From positions 301,082 through 365,081 of the forward strand of contig JACPUC010000003.1 of the NCBI GenBank assembly GCA_016192455.1: DNA of 64,000 nt, written 5' to 3'. Source of the DNA: Candidatus Tectimicrobiota bacterium (GTDB lineage: Bacteria > JACPUC01). Under the pieces are notes generated by a model. The model was given only the letters and a program-made list of their open reading frames with translations. It was not told the DNA's origin and did not search any database. The position numbers and the translations under genes are program-made. Shown one piece after another: positions 1-7,721 of this stretch. Position 1 is the first letter of the stretch; every line of letters begins with the position of its first letter.

Positions 1-440
1 CGACCGACCCTGACGGCAACCGTTATCCTGTGCTCGACCTTGTATTGTGCCACGGGAGCTTTCTGAACGCCGACAATACGTATGTTCACAGGAACAAGAG
101 CTTTCGGGGGTTCGGCACCTACGGCGACATCCTCGTTCGCGACCGAAAGATGTACGTTGCCCCGACCCCGTTTGCCCTTGCCGAGGAAACCGCCCATCGA
201 CGCACGCTCATCGTGCCGAGCGATACTCCGGACGATGACGAACTTGTTGAGGTCGGCACGCTGACTCGCCGCGAGGTCGATCACATGGTTGTCGCCTACA
301 GCTTCGACCTTCGCACCAACGAGATTTCGACCACACAGGTCCCGAATCCCAATGCAGGGCGAGAGCACATCTTCAAGGCTTACCGCGTCCAGGGAGACCC
401 GCTTGCCCCGGTTTCTCTTCGTGAAGGGGAGGCCGGATAA
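1..440 (+). CDS. 3' part of an unrecognised protein gene (truncated by window edge)
   Basis: The reading frame is open from the first bases of the window (TDPDGNRYP...) and ends at a TAA at 438-440, so the visible 146 or so codons are the C-terminal part of a longer gene; the internal GTG at 30 is probably not the start. The visible protein is soluble, with no membrane segment, and rich in short beta-like stretches. I recognise no family motif. The downstream hydrolase starts about 60 bp later on the same strand. Confidence 0.6.
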   Translation, partial: TDPDGNRYPVLDLVLCHGSFLNADNTYVHRNKSFRGFGTYGDILVRDRKMYVAPTPFALAEETAHRRTLIVPSDTPDDDELVEVGTLTRREVDHMVVAYSFDLRTNEISTTQVPNPNAGREHIFKAYRVQGDPLAPVSLREGEAG

Positions 441-503
441 TGCTCAAGGCGGTGCGTTTTCGTGTTCAGATCTCGCAATAACGACGTTAGCGCCTGGGCT
501 GCC

Positions 504-1229
504 ATGGCTGAGTCGAAACCCTTCCTCTTCGTGCACGGCGCCTGTCACGGCGCCTGGTGCTGGGAGCGCGTCCTTGACCTGCTGCGGGTCGCCGGTCGCG
601 ACGCCTACGCCATCGACCTGCCGGGACACGGCGCCCGCGCCGCCGAGGCCGCCGGCGCGCGCCTGCCGGACTACACCCGCGCCGTCGTCGGCTTCATCGA
701 GGAGCTCGACCTGCGCGGCGTGGTCCTCGTCGGCCACAGCATGGGCGGCATCGTCCTCCAGACGGCGGCGGAGCAGGCCGCGGAGCGCCTGGCGCACCTG
801 GTCTTCCTGGCGGCCTACGTGCTCCAGGACGGCGAGAGCCTGATGGGCCTGAGCCGGCCCGAAACGCAGCGGCAGTGGGCCGAACTGGCGGCCGCCAGCG
901 CCAATCAGACGGTGACCCTGCCCACGGAGCTGCCGATCGTGCGTTGGATGAACCGCTGCGAACGGGCCGACCTCGCCTGGGCGCTGCCGCGGCTCACCCC
1001 GCAGCCTTGGCTGCCCGTGAGCGAGCCGGTGACGCTGCGGCGCTTCCCGGACGTCGGCCTGCCGATGACCTACCTCGTCTGCTCCGACGACCGGGGCCTC
1101 ACCCCGGAGCGCTGCCGGCGCTATGCCGCCCGCCTGCCGCACGCGCGCCTCCGCACCCTCGACGGCGACCACGACATCATGATCTCCAACCCCCAGGCCC
1201 TGGCGGCGGCGCTCCTTGAATTGGGATGA
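504..1229 (+). CDS. alpha/beta hydrolase, plant-esterase (HNL/methylesterase)-like
   Basis: A 241-residue single-domain alpha/beta hydrolase. The N-terminal oxyanion segment is FLFVHGACHGAWCW, the nucleophile elbow is GHSMGG (Ser79), an acid candidate lies in CSDDRGLTP, and the catalytic His is in DGDHDIM near the C terminus. This layout is typical of the hydroxynitrile lyase / salicylate methylesterase branch, so ester hydrolysis in the cytoplasm is likely; the substrate is unknown. The frame is open from 462, but the ATG at 504 places the protein start directly before the conserved first strand. No signal peptide is seen. Confidence 0.85.
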   Translation: MAESKPFLFVHGACHGAWCWERVLDLLRVAGRDAYAIDLPGHGARAAEAAGARLPDYTRAVVGFIEELDLRGVVLVGHSMGGIVLQTAAEQAAERLAHLVFLAAYVLQDGESLMGLSRPETQRQWAELAAASANQTVTLPTELPIVRWMNRCERADLAWALPRLTPQPWLPVSEPVTLRRFPDVGLPMTYLVCSDDRGLTPERCRRYAARLPHARLRTLDGDHDIMISNPQALAAALLELG

Positions 1230-1254
1230 GGAGGCGTTCTTGATGGGTTGGGTT

Positions 1255-1386
1255 GTTTCTTTGTGGGGGAACCTTGTTCCCCCACGCCCCCTTTTCGCGC
1301 GAGCTGCTGCGCAGCTCGCGTAGTCGGGGTGCGCGCGGAACATTGTTCCGGGGGCGAGGCTCCCGCGCGGAAATAAGGGATGAAAC
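1255..1386 (-). repeat. palindromic intergenic repeat, GCGAGCTGC-hairpin variant
   Basis: A reverse-oriented copy of the dispersed repeat family found throughout this window. It shows the arm GTGGGGGAACCTTGTTCCCCCAC, read here as two complementary blocks of G and C, then a central perfect hairpin GCGAGCTG/CAGCTCGC, then the module GGGGCGAGGCTCCCGCGCGG. It fills most of the gap between the hydrolase and ispG. No coding potential is evident. Confidence 0.7.
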
Positions 1387-1492
1387 CTCGGGGAGACACT
1401 CCGCCGCGCCACGCTCCCCTTGCAATCGCCCCGCGCCGAACCTAGCGTTGAGGTGCAAACCTGTCTCAACTGTCTTGACGAGGAGCTCACGG

Positions 1493-2638
1493 GTGGAGCT
1501 GCCGCGCAACCCAACCCGCGCCGTGCGCATCGGCAGACTGACCATCGGCGCCGGTCATCCCATCGCCGTGCAGAGCATGTGCGCCACAAAGACGCAGGAC
1601 GTCGAGGCCACCGCCGCCCAGGCGAACGACCTGGCGGCGGCAGGGGCGGAGGTTGTGCGTCTGGCCGTGGACAGCCAGCGCGACGCCGACGCCGTGGCGC
1701 GCATCCGCGAGCGCACCCGCGCCAACCTCTGCGTCGATCTGCAGGAGCACTACCGGCTGGCGGCGGCCGTCGCGCCGCATGTCGATAAAGTCCGCTACAA
1801 CCCCGGCCACCTCTATCACCACGAGCGCCGCAAGGGCTGGCGGCAGAAGGTGGCCTTCCTGGCGGAGACGGCGGCGAAGCACGACTGCGCCCTGCGCGTG
1901 GGGGTCAACTGCGGCTCGGTGGACCCGGCGAAGAAGGATGCCTTCGACCCGCGGGACTCTGTTTCGCCGATGGTCGCCAGCGCCCTGGAGCACTGCGCCT
2001 GCCTCGACGACCTGGGGTTTACCCGCTACTGCGTGTCGCTGAAGGACTCCGACCCGGCCAAGGTGATCGAGGCGAACCGCCGCTTCGCCGCCGCGCGTCC
2101 CGACGTGCCGCTGCACCTCGGCGTCACCGAGGCCGGCCTGCCGCCCGACGGCGTCATCAAGACGCGCATCGCCTTCGAGCAGCTCATCAGCCGCGGCATC
2201 GGCGACACCATCCGCGTCTCGTTGACGGTGCCGAACGCGCACAAGGGGGAGGAGATCGCGGCGGGAAAGGAGATTCTCGACGACATCGCGGCGGGTCGGG
2301 TGCGCAGTGTTGTGGACTACGGTCTACGGAGCCTCAATATCATAAGCTGTCCGAGCTGCTCGCGGGTGGAGAACGAGGCCTTCGTCGAGCTGGCGGAGCA
2401 GGTGCGCGAGCTGACGAGCTACGCCCAGGACCACGCCCTCACCATTGCCGTCATGGGCTGCCGCGTCAACGGCCCCGGCGAGACCGATGACGCCGACCTC
2501 GGCCTCTGGTGCGGCCCCCACTTCGTCAACCTGAAGCGCGGCGGCGAATCCCTCGGCGCCTACCCGTACAGCGAAATCCTCCCCCGCCTGAAGGAGGAGC
2601 TGGATGCGCTGATCGGGGCAAAGGCGGGGCGGAGGTGA
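1493..2638 (+). CDS. ispG: 4-hydroxy-3-methylbut-2-en-1-yl diphosphate synthase (IspG/GcpE)
   Basis: IspG is the iron-sulfur enzyme that reductively converts methylerythritol cyclodiphosphate to HMBPP in the MEP isoprenoid pathway. The N-terminal TIM-barrel begins with the family signature [17 protein letters not shown]. The C-terminal [4Fe-4S] domain shows CPSCSR and [10 protein letters not shown], which supply the three cluster cysteines and the conserved Glu. The length is 381 residues, as expected. The frame is open upstream to 1253, but that part lies in repeat sequence. The GTG at 1493 is preceded by GAGGAG and gives a normal N terminus, so I prefer it. Confidence 0.95.
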   Translation: MELPRNPTRAVRIGRLTIGAGHPIAVQSMCATKTQDVEATAAQANDLAAAGAEVVRLAVDSQRDADAVARIRERTRANLCVDLQEHYRLAAAVAPHVDKVRYNPGHLYHHERRKGWRQKVAFLAETAAKHDCALRVGVNCGSVDPAKKDAFDPRDSVSPMVASALEHCACLDDLGFTRYCVSLKDSDPAKVIEANRRFAAARPDVPLHLGVTEAGLPPDGVIKTRIAFEQLISRGIGDTIRVSLTVPNAHKGEEIAAGKEILDDIAAGRVRSVVDYGLRSLNIISCPSCSRVENEAFVELAEQVRELTSYAQDHALTIAVMGCRVNGPGETDDADLGLWCGPHFVNLKRGGESLGAYPYSEILPRLKEELDALIGAKAGRR

Positions 2639-2660
2639 GGCCGCAGGACAATAACCGCCC

Positions 2661-2689
2661 TTGACAGGGTGGGCACAAACCGGCATTGT
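2661..2689 (+). promoter_or_regulatory. possible sigma-70 promoter for the PIN cassette
   Basis: TTGACA at 2661-2666, a 17-bp spacer, then a weak -10 CATTGT at 2684-2689, about 75 bp before the first cassette gene. The -35 is perfect and the -10 is poor. Confidence 0.35.
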
Positions 2690-2764
2690 GTGGCCGGAAA
2701 AGAAGGAAAAGAACCAGTCTATTCCTTGTCCCGCGCTCGTCTGAGATGCGGTCGAGAAAGAGCC

Positions 2765-3427
2765 ATGACCATCCAAGCGCCAACCTTTTTTGAGATGTCC
2801 ATCGTGATCTTGGCGCGGATGCATAATCCGTCCATTCTCAACCCTGATTTCCTCCGCCTCCATGGCATCGTCCCCCAGGAATGGGAATTGGTGGAAGCGC
2901 CATTGTGCACTGAGCCGTTTGCGAAAGTCGCGTACAAATGCGGCGTCACGGTGCTTGCGCAGTTCGACCGGCTGATCTTCTCCGAGCAGACGGATGGTGA
3001 CCGGCTTGAGCATTGCCGCATCCCCGATATAGCCGCCAAGTATGTAGAAACACTGCCCCATGTGGATTACAGAGCGGTGGGAATCAATCCCAAGGCACGC
3101 ATTATGCTAGAGGGGGAGCCAGAGGTCCGCGCCTTCCTGCTAGGGAAGTTTCTGGCTCGCGGACCATGGGATGAGCTTGACCACGGCAAGCCGCTCGTGT
3201 CCCTTTCCTTCGCGTATGCAAGGAAGGGTGGCGCAATGAATATTACAATACAGGGGGAAACGCCAAGCGGCGCCCCCCCTCGGCAATCGTTGCTGGTCGC
3301 CTCCAATTTTCATCATGAAGTTGAGCCGGGGCAAGATCGAGCCATGCAAATAAAGCAAATATGCAGGGCATGGGCAGAGGATGTGACCTGCTTCTCCCAG
3401 TGGATAGCCGCAGTGTTTTCAGCATAA
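2765..3427 (+). CDS. hypothetical protein, first gene of a PIN-toxin cassette
   Basis: A 220-residue soluble protein of unknown function. ATG 2765 is chosen over the more upstream in-frame 2669 because it follows a purine-rich GAGAAAGAG and the upstream residues look like translated intergenic DNA. The pattern of alternating beta strands and a C-terminal helix (MQIKQICRAWAEDVTCF) resembles, at low confidence, TIGR04255-type proteins that often open small conflict cassettes. It lies 10 bp upstream of the next gene, in one apparent operon with a PIN nuclease. No catalytic motif is visible. Confidence 0.6.
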   Translation: MTIQAPTFFEMSIVILARMHNPSILNPDFLRLHGIVPQEWELVEAPLCTEPFAKVAYKCGVTVLAQFDRLIFSEQTDGDRLEHCRIPDIAAKYVETLPHVDYRAVGINPKARIMLEGEPEVRAFLLGKFLARGPWDELDHGKPLVSLSFAYARKGGAMNITIQGETPSGAPPRQSLLVASNFHHEVEPGQDRAMQIKQICRAWAEDVTCFSQWIAAVFSA

Positions 3428-3437
3428 GGGGCCCGTC

Positions 3438-4064
3438 GTGTCCACCTCCACACACGAAAGATGGTTCTTGCGGGAAGCGGCGTGGGCCTCTTTTTTCACA
3501 AGACGTTCGTTGGCCGAGATTCTGATCAATCGGCATGCGGGCGCAAGGCGGGCGATGGTCCACAGTGTCACAGCAACCCCCTTGGGAGCGTTCTTCGCAA
3601 AGCCGTTGGCCGAGGAACAAGGAGGGATTTTCTCTGTCACCGAGGCAGTCGGGCTCGAGCAGGACGCGCAAATCCTGCACGTGGTTCGCGATATTCTTCC
3701 TGCCCTGGAACTACGAAGTCAATCCGACGACACCCTTGATACTCTCCCCGAAGGCGAGTCGCTAGACGCTCTGACGGCTCAGATCATAGACGCAAGGCGC
3801 CAGTCGCTTGCGTGGTTCATGGTACCGATAGAAGCTGAGGCGGGCACGCCGGAAGGGAGAACCAGCGAGACAGCGGAAGCGATCTCTTGCACGACATTGC
3901 CGGAATCAGAAGGAGACACCGAGGTCGCTCAGGCAAACCGCAAGGCAATAGAGCTTCTCCGATCATGGCGTGAAGGGGACGAGCAAGAGCAAAGAGAGAC
4001 GCTTGAACACCTCAAGGCCGCCATTGATGCGCAGCCCCTCTCGAACAGAAGGCGGTTCGCATGA
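3438..4064 (+). CDS. hypothetical protein with an antitoxin-like C-terminal segment
   Basis: A 208-residue protein starting at GTG 3438 with AAGGGG just upstream. The last 40 residues or so (from ANRKAIELLRSWREGDEQEQ to NRRRFA) match, from memory, the whole body of short antitoxins paired with PIN toxins, whose consensus is AIxLLxSWLEEGDEQEQxET followed by SxRxLFP. The first 160 residues are an extra domain I do not recognise. Its stop overlaps the start of the PIN gene (ATGA), so the two are translationally coupled, as is usual for toxin-antitoxin pairs. The antitoxin role is an inference. Confidence 0.65.
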   Translation: MSTSTHERWFLREAAWASFFTRRSLAEILINRHAGARRAMVHSVTATPLGAFFAKPLAEEQGGIFSVTEAVGLEQDAQILHVVRDILPALELRSQSDDTLDTLPEGESLDALTAQIIDARRQSLAWFMVPIEAEAGTPEGRTSETAEAISCTTLPESEGDTEVAQANRKAIELLRSWREGDEQEQRETLEHLKAAIDAQPLSNRRRFA

Positions 4065-4519
4065 GCGACGTGGTTCTCCTCGATACCGGCATCCTCGGCC
4101 TGGTGACGAATCCTCGGGGAGGCGAGCGCTCCAGAGCTTGCAATCAATGGCTGGAGACCGTGCTCCAACGGGGAGCAAGAGTCGTCGTCCCTGAAATTGC
4201 TGATTACGAGTTGCGCAGGGAGTTATTGCGCGCTCGCATGGAAAAGGGGCTGGAGCGGCTCAACGAGTTGGTGGGGACCCTTTCCTACCAGCCGCTCACG
4301 ACCAACATCATGCGGCAAGCCGCGGCGAATTGGGCCACGGTGCGCAACAGGGGACAGCCCACGGCGGATGCCAGCGCCCTCGATGGAGATGCGATTCTCG
4401 CAGCACAGGCCATGGCGTGCGGTGATGCCGCAACGGTGGTCATTGCCACCGACAATGTTGGTCACCTGTCGCGGTTCGACGGCATCAACGCCCGCGGCTG
4501 GGACGAAGTGACTGCCTAA
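4061..4519 (+). CDS. PIN-domain RNase toxin (VapC-like)
   Basis: A 152-residue PIN domain, a metal-dependent single-strand RNase fold. The acidic residues are in the expected order: Asp8 in VVLLDTGIL, Glu50 in ADYELRREL, Asp108/Asp110 in ALDGDAILAAQA and Asp131 in IATDNVGHL. It is coupled by an ATGA overlap to the preceding gene, whose C terminus looks like a PIN antitoxin. It is likely the toxin of a type II module, or a cassette effector; the target RNA is unknown. Confidence 0.85.
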   Translation: MSDVVLLDTGILGLVTNPRGGERSRACNQWLETVLQRGARVVVPEIADYELRRELLRARMEKGLERLNELVGTLSYQPLTTNIMRQAAANWATVRNRGQPTADASALDGDAILAAQAMACGDAATVVIATDNVGHLSRFDGINARGWDEVTA

Positions 4520-4564
4520 CCCCCTTCCCAGCCCCAGCTAATCCCCGCCGTCTACCCACCATCC

Positions 4565-5194
4565 TCACGCCCTCACCCCCGCCGGCGTCAGCCGCAGGCG
4601 GTCGCTCGTTGTCAGGGTGACGTTGTAGTTGTACGCCGGGCCGCCGAGTTGTTCCAGGATGAAGGCTTCGGCGCCTTCCGGGCCGGTGGTGCAGTCGAGC
4701 GGCAGGACGCTGCGGAAGTGGCGCACGTGGAAGCCGAGGACGGCGTGGTAGACGCAGACGGTGGAGACGACGCCGGTGACGATGATGGCGTGCGTCTCCG
4801 GGGTGATCCCCATGCTGGCGAGGAGGGCGTCCATGCGGGTGTTGTAGAAGCAGTCGTGGGTGTGCTTGTCCACCACCGGCTCGCCCGGCAGCGGCGCCAC
4901 CTCGGGCACGATCACCGGCCCGGAGGTCCCCTCGATGAGGTAGTGGTCGCGCCCGAAGCGCGTGAACACCGGGTTGTCCGGCAGGCGCACGGAGCGCACG
5001 TAGATGACCGGCGCGCCGGCGTCGCGGCAGCGCCGCAGCAGGGCCGCCGTGCCGCGGATCGCCCCCTCCGCCTGCGGCCCGATGTACTTCTTGCCGCTCG
5101 GCTTGCAGAACTCGTTCTCCATGTCCACGATGACGAGCGCCGTGCTCTCGGGCGCCAGCTCGATATCCTGAAGCTTTCCGCCTCTACCGTCCAT
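4565..5194 (-). CDS. isochorismatase-family cysteine hydrolase
   Basis: A 209-residue isochorismatase-fold enzyme with the catalytic triad visible: Asp24 in ALVIVDMENEFC, Lys110 in VVDKHTHDCF and Cys147 in GVVSTVCVYHAV, with the preceding cis-peptide region intact. Family members hydrolyse amides such as nicotinamide, N-carbamoyl compounds or biuret; the substrate cannot be told here. The frame extends upstream to 5317, but ATG 5194 follows AGGAGGATG-type purines and starts a normal-length protein. The gene converges with the PIN gene across a 45-bp gap without an obvious terminator. Confidence 0.85.
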   Translation of the reverse strand: MDGRGGKLQDIELAPESTALVIVDMENEFCKPSGKKYIGPQAEGAIRGTAALLRRCRDAGAPVIYVRSVRLPDNPVFTRFGRDHYLIEGTSGPVIVPEVAPLPGEPVVDKHTHDCFYNTRMDALLASMGITPETHAIIVTGVVSTVCVYHAVLGFHVRHFRSVLPLDCTTGPEGAEAFILEQLGGPAYNYNVTLTTSDRLRLTPAGVRA

Positions 5195-5288
5195 GACATC
5201 CTCCTCGAAAGGCCGCCACGGCCCCTGGTTGCGATGCCGTCTGATCCCCAGCGCCGGGCAGGCCGCGCCGCCCTGCCCTTTCACCAAG

Positions 5289-6272
5289 CTACCCCACCCC
5301 CGCCGCGACGGCTTCAACGACGAGGCGGCTGCCGACGCTGCTCGGCGCGTAGGCCTCCGGCAGCTCCTGCGCCAGCCGGTGAATCGCCTTCCAGCCGGTG
5401 CAGTGGCCCGGCATGATGATCGCGGGCGCGATGCGCCGCAGCTCCGCCACCGTTGGCCCGATGATCGGCTCGAAGATCGGCCCGGTAAGGTGCAGGCCGC
5501 CGAGCAGGGCGTGGATGCGCTCGACCCCCGTCAGCTCGCGCGCGTAACGCAGCGTGTTGATCGCCCCGGCGTGCCCGCAGCCGGTCAGCACCACCAGCCC
5601 CTTGCCGCGCACGTTCACCACCAGCGCCTGGTCGTCATGGATGAGCGGATCGGGCCGCCAGGCGCCGTCGATCTCGGCGTAGTGGATCGGGAAGCCGCGC
5701 TCGAAGTCGGTGCTGCGGTGAATTTGCCCGGTGACGAGCACCATCCCCTCGATGAGGTAGGAGGGGCCGCGCGCCTCGACGAACTCCACCCCCTCCTGCT
5801 CGAGCAGGCGGCGGTCGGGGGCGGGGGTGTTGATCTCGTGCCCGTCGGGAAAGATCACCTTGCGCTTCAGGAAGGCGTCCGGGTGCAGCAGCACCGGCAT
5901 GCCCCGCCGCCCCAGCCGCCGCAGCATGCCGACGAGCCCCTGCGTGTGGTCGATGTGCCCATGGCTCAGGATGATGCTCTGCAGATCGGCGGGTTTCACC
6001 TCCAGGACGTCCATGTTGTGGATGAGGCCGTGGGTGCTGATGCCGGCGTCGAAGAGGAGCATGGCCGAGCGCTCCCCCGCGGCAACCCGCACCAGCGCCG
6101 CGTAGCCGTGCTCCGCCAGCAGGGATTTGCGCTCCCCCCAGGTCACGGTGTCCGCAAGCTGCGGACGCTTCACCTCCTCGGTGCTGGGCAGGAAGATGTC
6201 GATGCTGTTGTCCAGCAGGATGGTGATGTCGACACGGTCCACAGCTTTGAGATTCGTCGCCGCTGCGTCCAT
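5289..6272 (-). CDS. metallo-beta-lactamase-fold hydrolase, DHPMP-synthase-like
   Basis: A 327-residue MBL-fold enzyme. The metal site includes HGHIDH at 104-109, DAGIS before it, LTGCGHAG in the second half and the terminal IMPGHCTG. The overall arrangement, including the LLGGLHLTGP segment, resembles the group annotated as dihydropterin-methyl-ribofuranosyl-aminobenzene phosphate synthase and related phosphodiesterase-like MBL proteins. ATG 6272 is preferred because residues upstream of MDAAATN are low-complexity intergenic translation. It lies 88 bp downstream of the LVIVD-repeat gene on the same strand and may be co-transcribed with it. Confidence 0.85.
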   Translation of the reverse strand: MDAAATNLKAVDRVDITILLDNSIDIFLPSTEEVKRPQLADTVTWGERKSLLAEHGYAALVRVAAGERSAMLLFDAGISTHGLIHNMDVLEVKPADLQSIILSHGHIDHTQGLVGMLRRLGRRGMPVLLHPDAFLKRKVIFPDGHEINTPAPDRRLLEQEGVEFVEARGPSYLIEGMVLVTGQIHRSTDFERGFPIHYAEIDGAWRPDPLIHDDQALVVNVRGKGLVVLTGCGHAGAINTLRYARELTGVERIHALLGGLHLTGPIFEPIIGPTVAELRRIAPAIIMPGHCTGWKAIHRLAQELPEAYAPSSVGSRLVVEAVAAGVG

Positions 6273-6360
6273 GCCCCCCTCCTCCCCAATACCCCATAAG
6301 GGCCGGCGCCCTGGCGATCGTGCCGCCCGGCGGAGGGGCCCCACCCCCCACAGTCGCCGC

Positions 6361-7482
6361 CTACACGTACTCCAGTATCTCAAGTCCGCCCAGGCGGTCA
6401 AGGAGATAGAGGCGGCCGTCCGGCGTGACGTAGACGTCGTTGCTCTGGGGATAGGCATGGCCGGGGGCGGGCTGGGGCAGGTGGCGGGCGATCTCGGCGA
6501 GGCGGTAAGGGTTGCCGAAGTCGAGGACGCGCAGGCCGCCGGCGAACCAGGTGACGGCGACGCGGTTGTCGTAGAGACGCTCCTGCGGCTGGTGGGCGCC
6601 GAAGGTGACGTGCGGCGGCAGATCGGCGGGACGCGGCAAAAGGTAGGTCGAGACCGGCACCGGGCGCGTCTCCTCCGTCGCGTCCACCATCCAGACGAAG
6701 GCCGGGGTGCGGTCGTGGAGGCGCTCGGAGATGACCTCTTCGTCGGCCACGAAGAGCCAGTCGCCGCCGTGCAGGGGCCAGGGGATGCGCAGCACCGTGT
6801 GCGTCGGGCTGGGGTAGGGCGGGCTCCAGTCGAGGTGGGCGAGCAGCTTGGGCCGGGAGAGGTCGCCGATGTCGAGGATGACGAAGCCGCCGTGCCAGTA
6901 GCTCACGTAGAGGCGGTCGCCGTGGCGCAGCGGATGGTGGGTGCGGTGCGCCCGCCCCTGCCAGGTCGGCTCCTCGCGGCCCGCCGTCCATTGCCCCGGC
7001 AGCCACCAGCGGCCCACCTCGCGCGGCCGCGTCGGCTCGGCGAGGTCGAGGATCATGACGATGTTGCCGACGTAGCCGTCGACCTCCGGGGAAAGGTAGG
7101 CGTAGCGGCCGTCGAAGTCGAAGCGATGCACCCCCTTGCCGGCGCAGCGCCAGAAGGCCAGCTCGCGGGGGGCATGCCGCGTGCTGATGTCGAACACCTT
7201 CAGGCCGCCGTCGCCCTGGCGGCCCGGGCCGAGGTGCTCATGGTTCACCAGCATCAGGTCCCCATGCACGCGCACCTTATGGGAGTGCATCCCCTGCGGC
7301 ATGCCGAGCGTGGCGACGAGGCGGGGCGAACGCGGTTCGCGCACATCGAGGATGGAGGTGCCGCGCGGTGGCGCCATGTGGCCGACGTAGGCGTAGCCAT
7401 CCTCCACCACCACCTGGCCGCCGCCGGGGATGTCGATGCGTCCCAGCAAACGCAACCCCTGCGTGGGCGGCTCCGTCGCCAC
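6361..7482 (-). CDS. LVIVD-repeat beta-propeller protein
   Basis: A 373-residue protein built from repeated strands of the type YAYVG...SILDVREPRSPRLVATL, LMLVNHE...LKVFDISTRHAPRELAFW, YLSPEV...VMILDLAEPTRPREVGRW and YVSYW...FVILDIGDLSRPKLLAHL, the signature of LVIVD propellers. No signal peptide is visible, so it appears cytoplasmic unless the true start is missed. Many conserved His residues sit at blade tips (MHSHKVRVHG, NHEHLG, THTVLRIPW), reminiscent of a metal-binding or lactonase-like centre. The function is unknown. Confidence 0.8.
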   Translation of the reverse strand: MATEPPTQGLRLLGRIDIPGGGQVVVEDGYAYVGHMAPPRGTSILDVREPRSPRLVATLGMPQGMHSHKVRVHGDLMLVNHEHLGPGRQGDGGLKVFDISTRHAPRELAFWRCAGKGVHRFDFDGRYAYLSPEVDGYVGNIVMILDLAEPTRPREVGRWWLPGQWTAGREEPTWQGRAHRTHHPLRHGDRLYVSYWHGGFVILDIGDLSRPKLLAHLDWSPPYPSPTHTVLRIPWPLHGGDWLFVADEEVISERLHDRTPAFVWMVDATEETRPVPVSTYLLPRPADLPPHVTFGAHQPQERLYDNRVAVTWFAGGLRVLDFGNPYRLAEIARHLPQPAPGHAYPQSNDVYVTPDGRLYLLDRLGGLEILEYV

Positions 7483-7555
7483 GGAAGGCCTCCTCGCCGC
7501 GGGCGTGGCGCAGGTGAAGAAAGCTCCGGTGGTTCACGGGTTCGCGGTCGCGAGG

Positions 7556-7665
7556 GAGCCTTGCCCCCTCGCGCGCCCCTCACCCCTGGCCCCTCTCCCA
7601 ATGGGAGAGGGAACGGGTGAGGGAGGGTGTGGGGGAGGAGGGTCCCCCGGAAGATAACCACCCCC
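7556..7665 (+). repeat. intergenic repeat, CTCTCCCAATGGGAGAG-hairpin variant
   Basis: Contains the module GAGGGAGCCTTGCCCCCTCGCG, then CACCCCTGGCCCCTCTCC and the hairpin CTCTCCCAATGGGAGAG, then GTGTGGGGGAGGAGGGTCC. The same central block recurs near 24840, 38660 (reverse) and 63690. It separates the M23 peptidase gene from the LVIVD gene. Confidence 0.75.
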
Positions 7666-7721
7666 GCCCCCTCCGCTTCAACACCGAGGGCGTGTACGGC
7701 TGCCTGGGGGAGGAGTTGCCC

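Noticed and set aside
1253..1492. N-terminal extension of ispG
   Set aside because: It translates repeat DNA, and known IspG proteins start near the GTG at 1493, which has a ribosome binding site.
444..1589. A 381-codon minus-strand frame
   Set aside because: It lies antisense to the hydrolase and the repeat before ispG. The composition is that of an antisense shadow and no motif is present.
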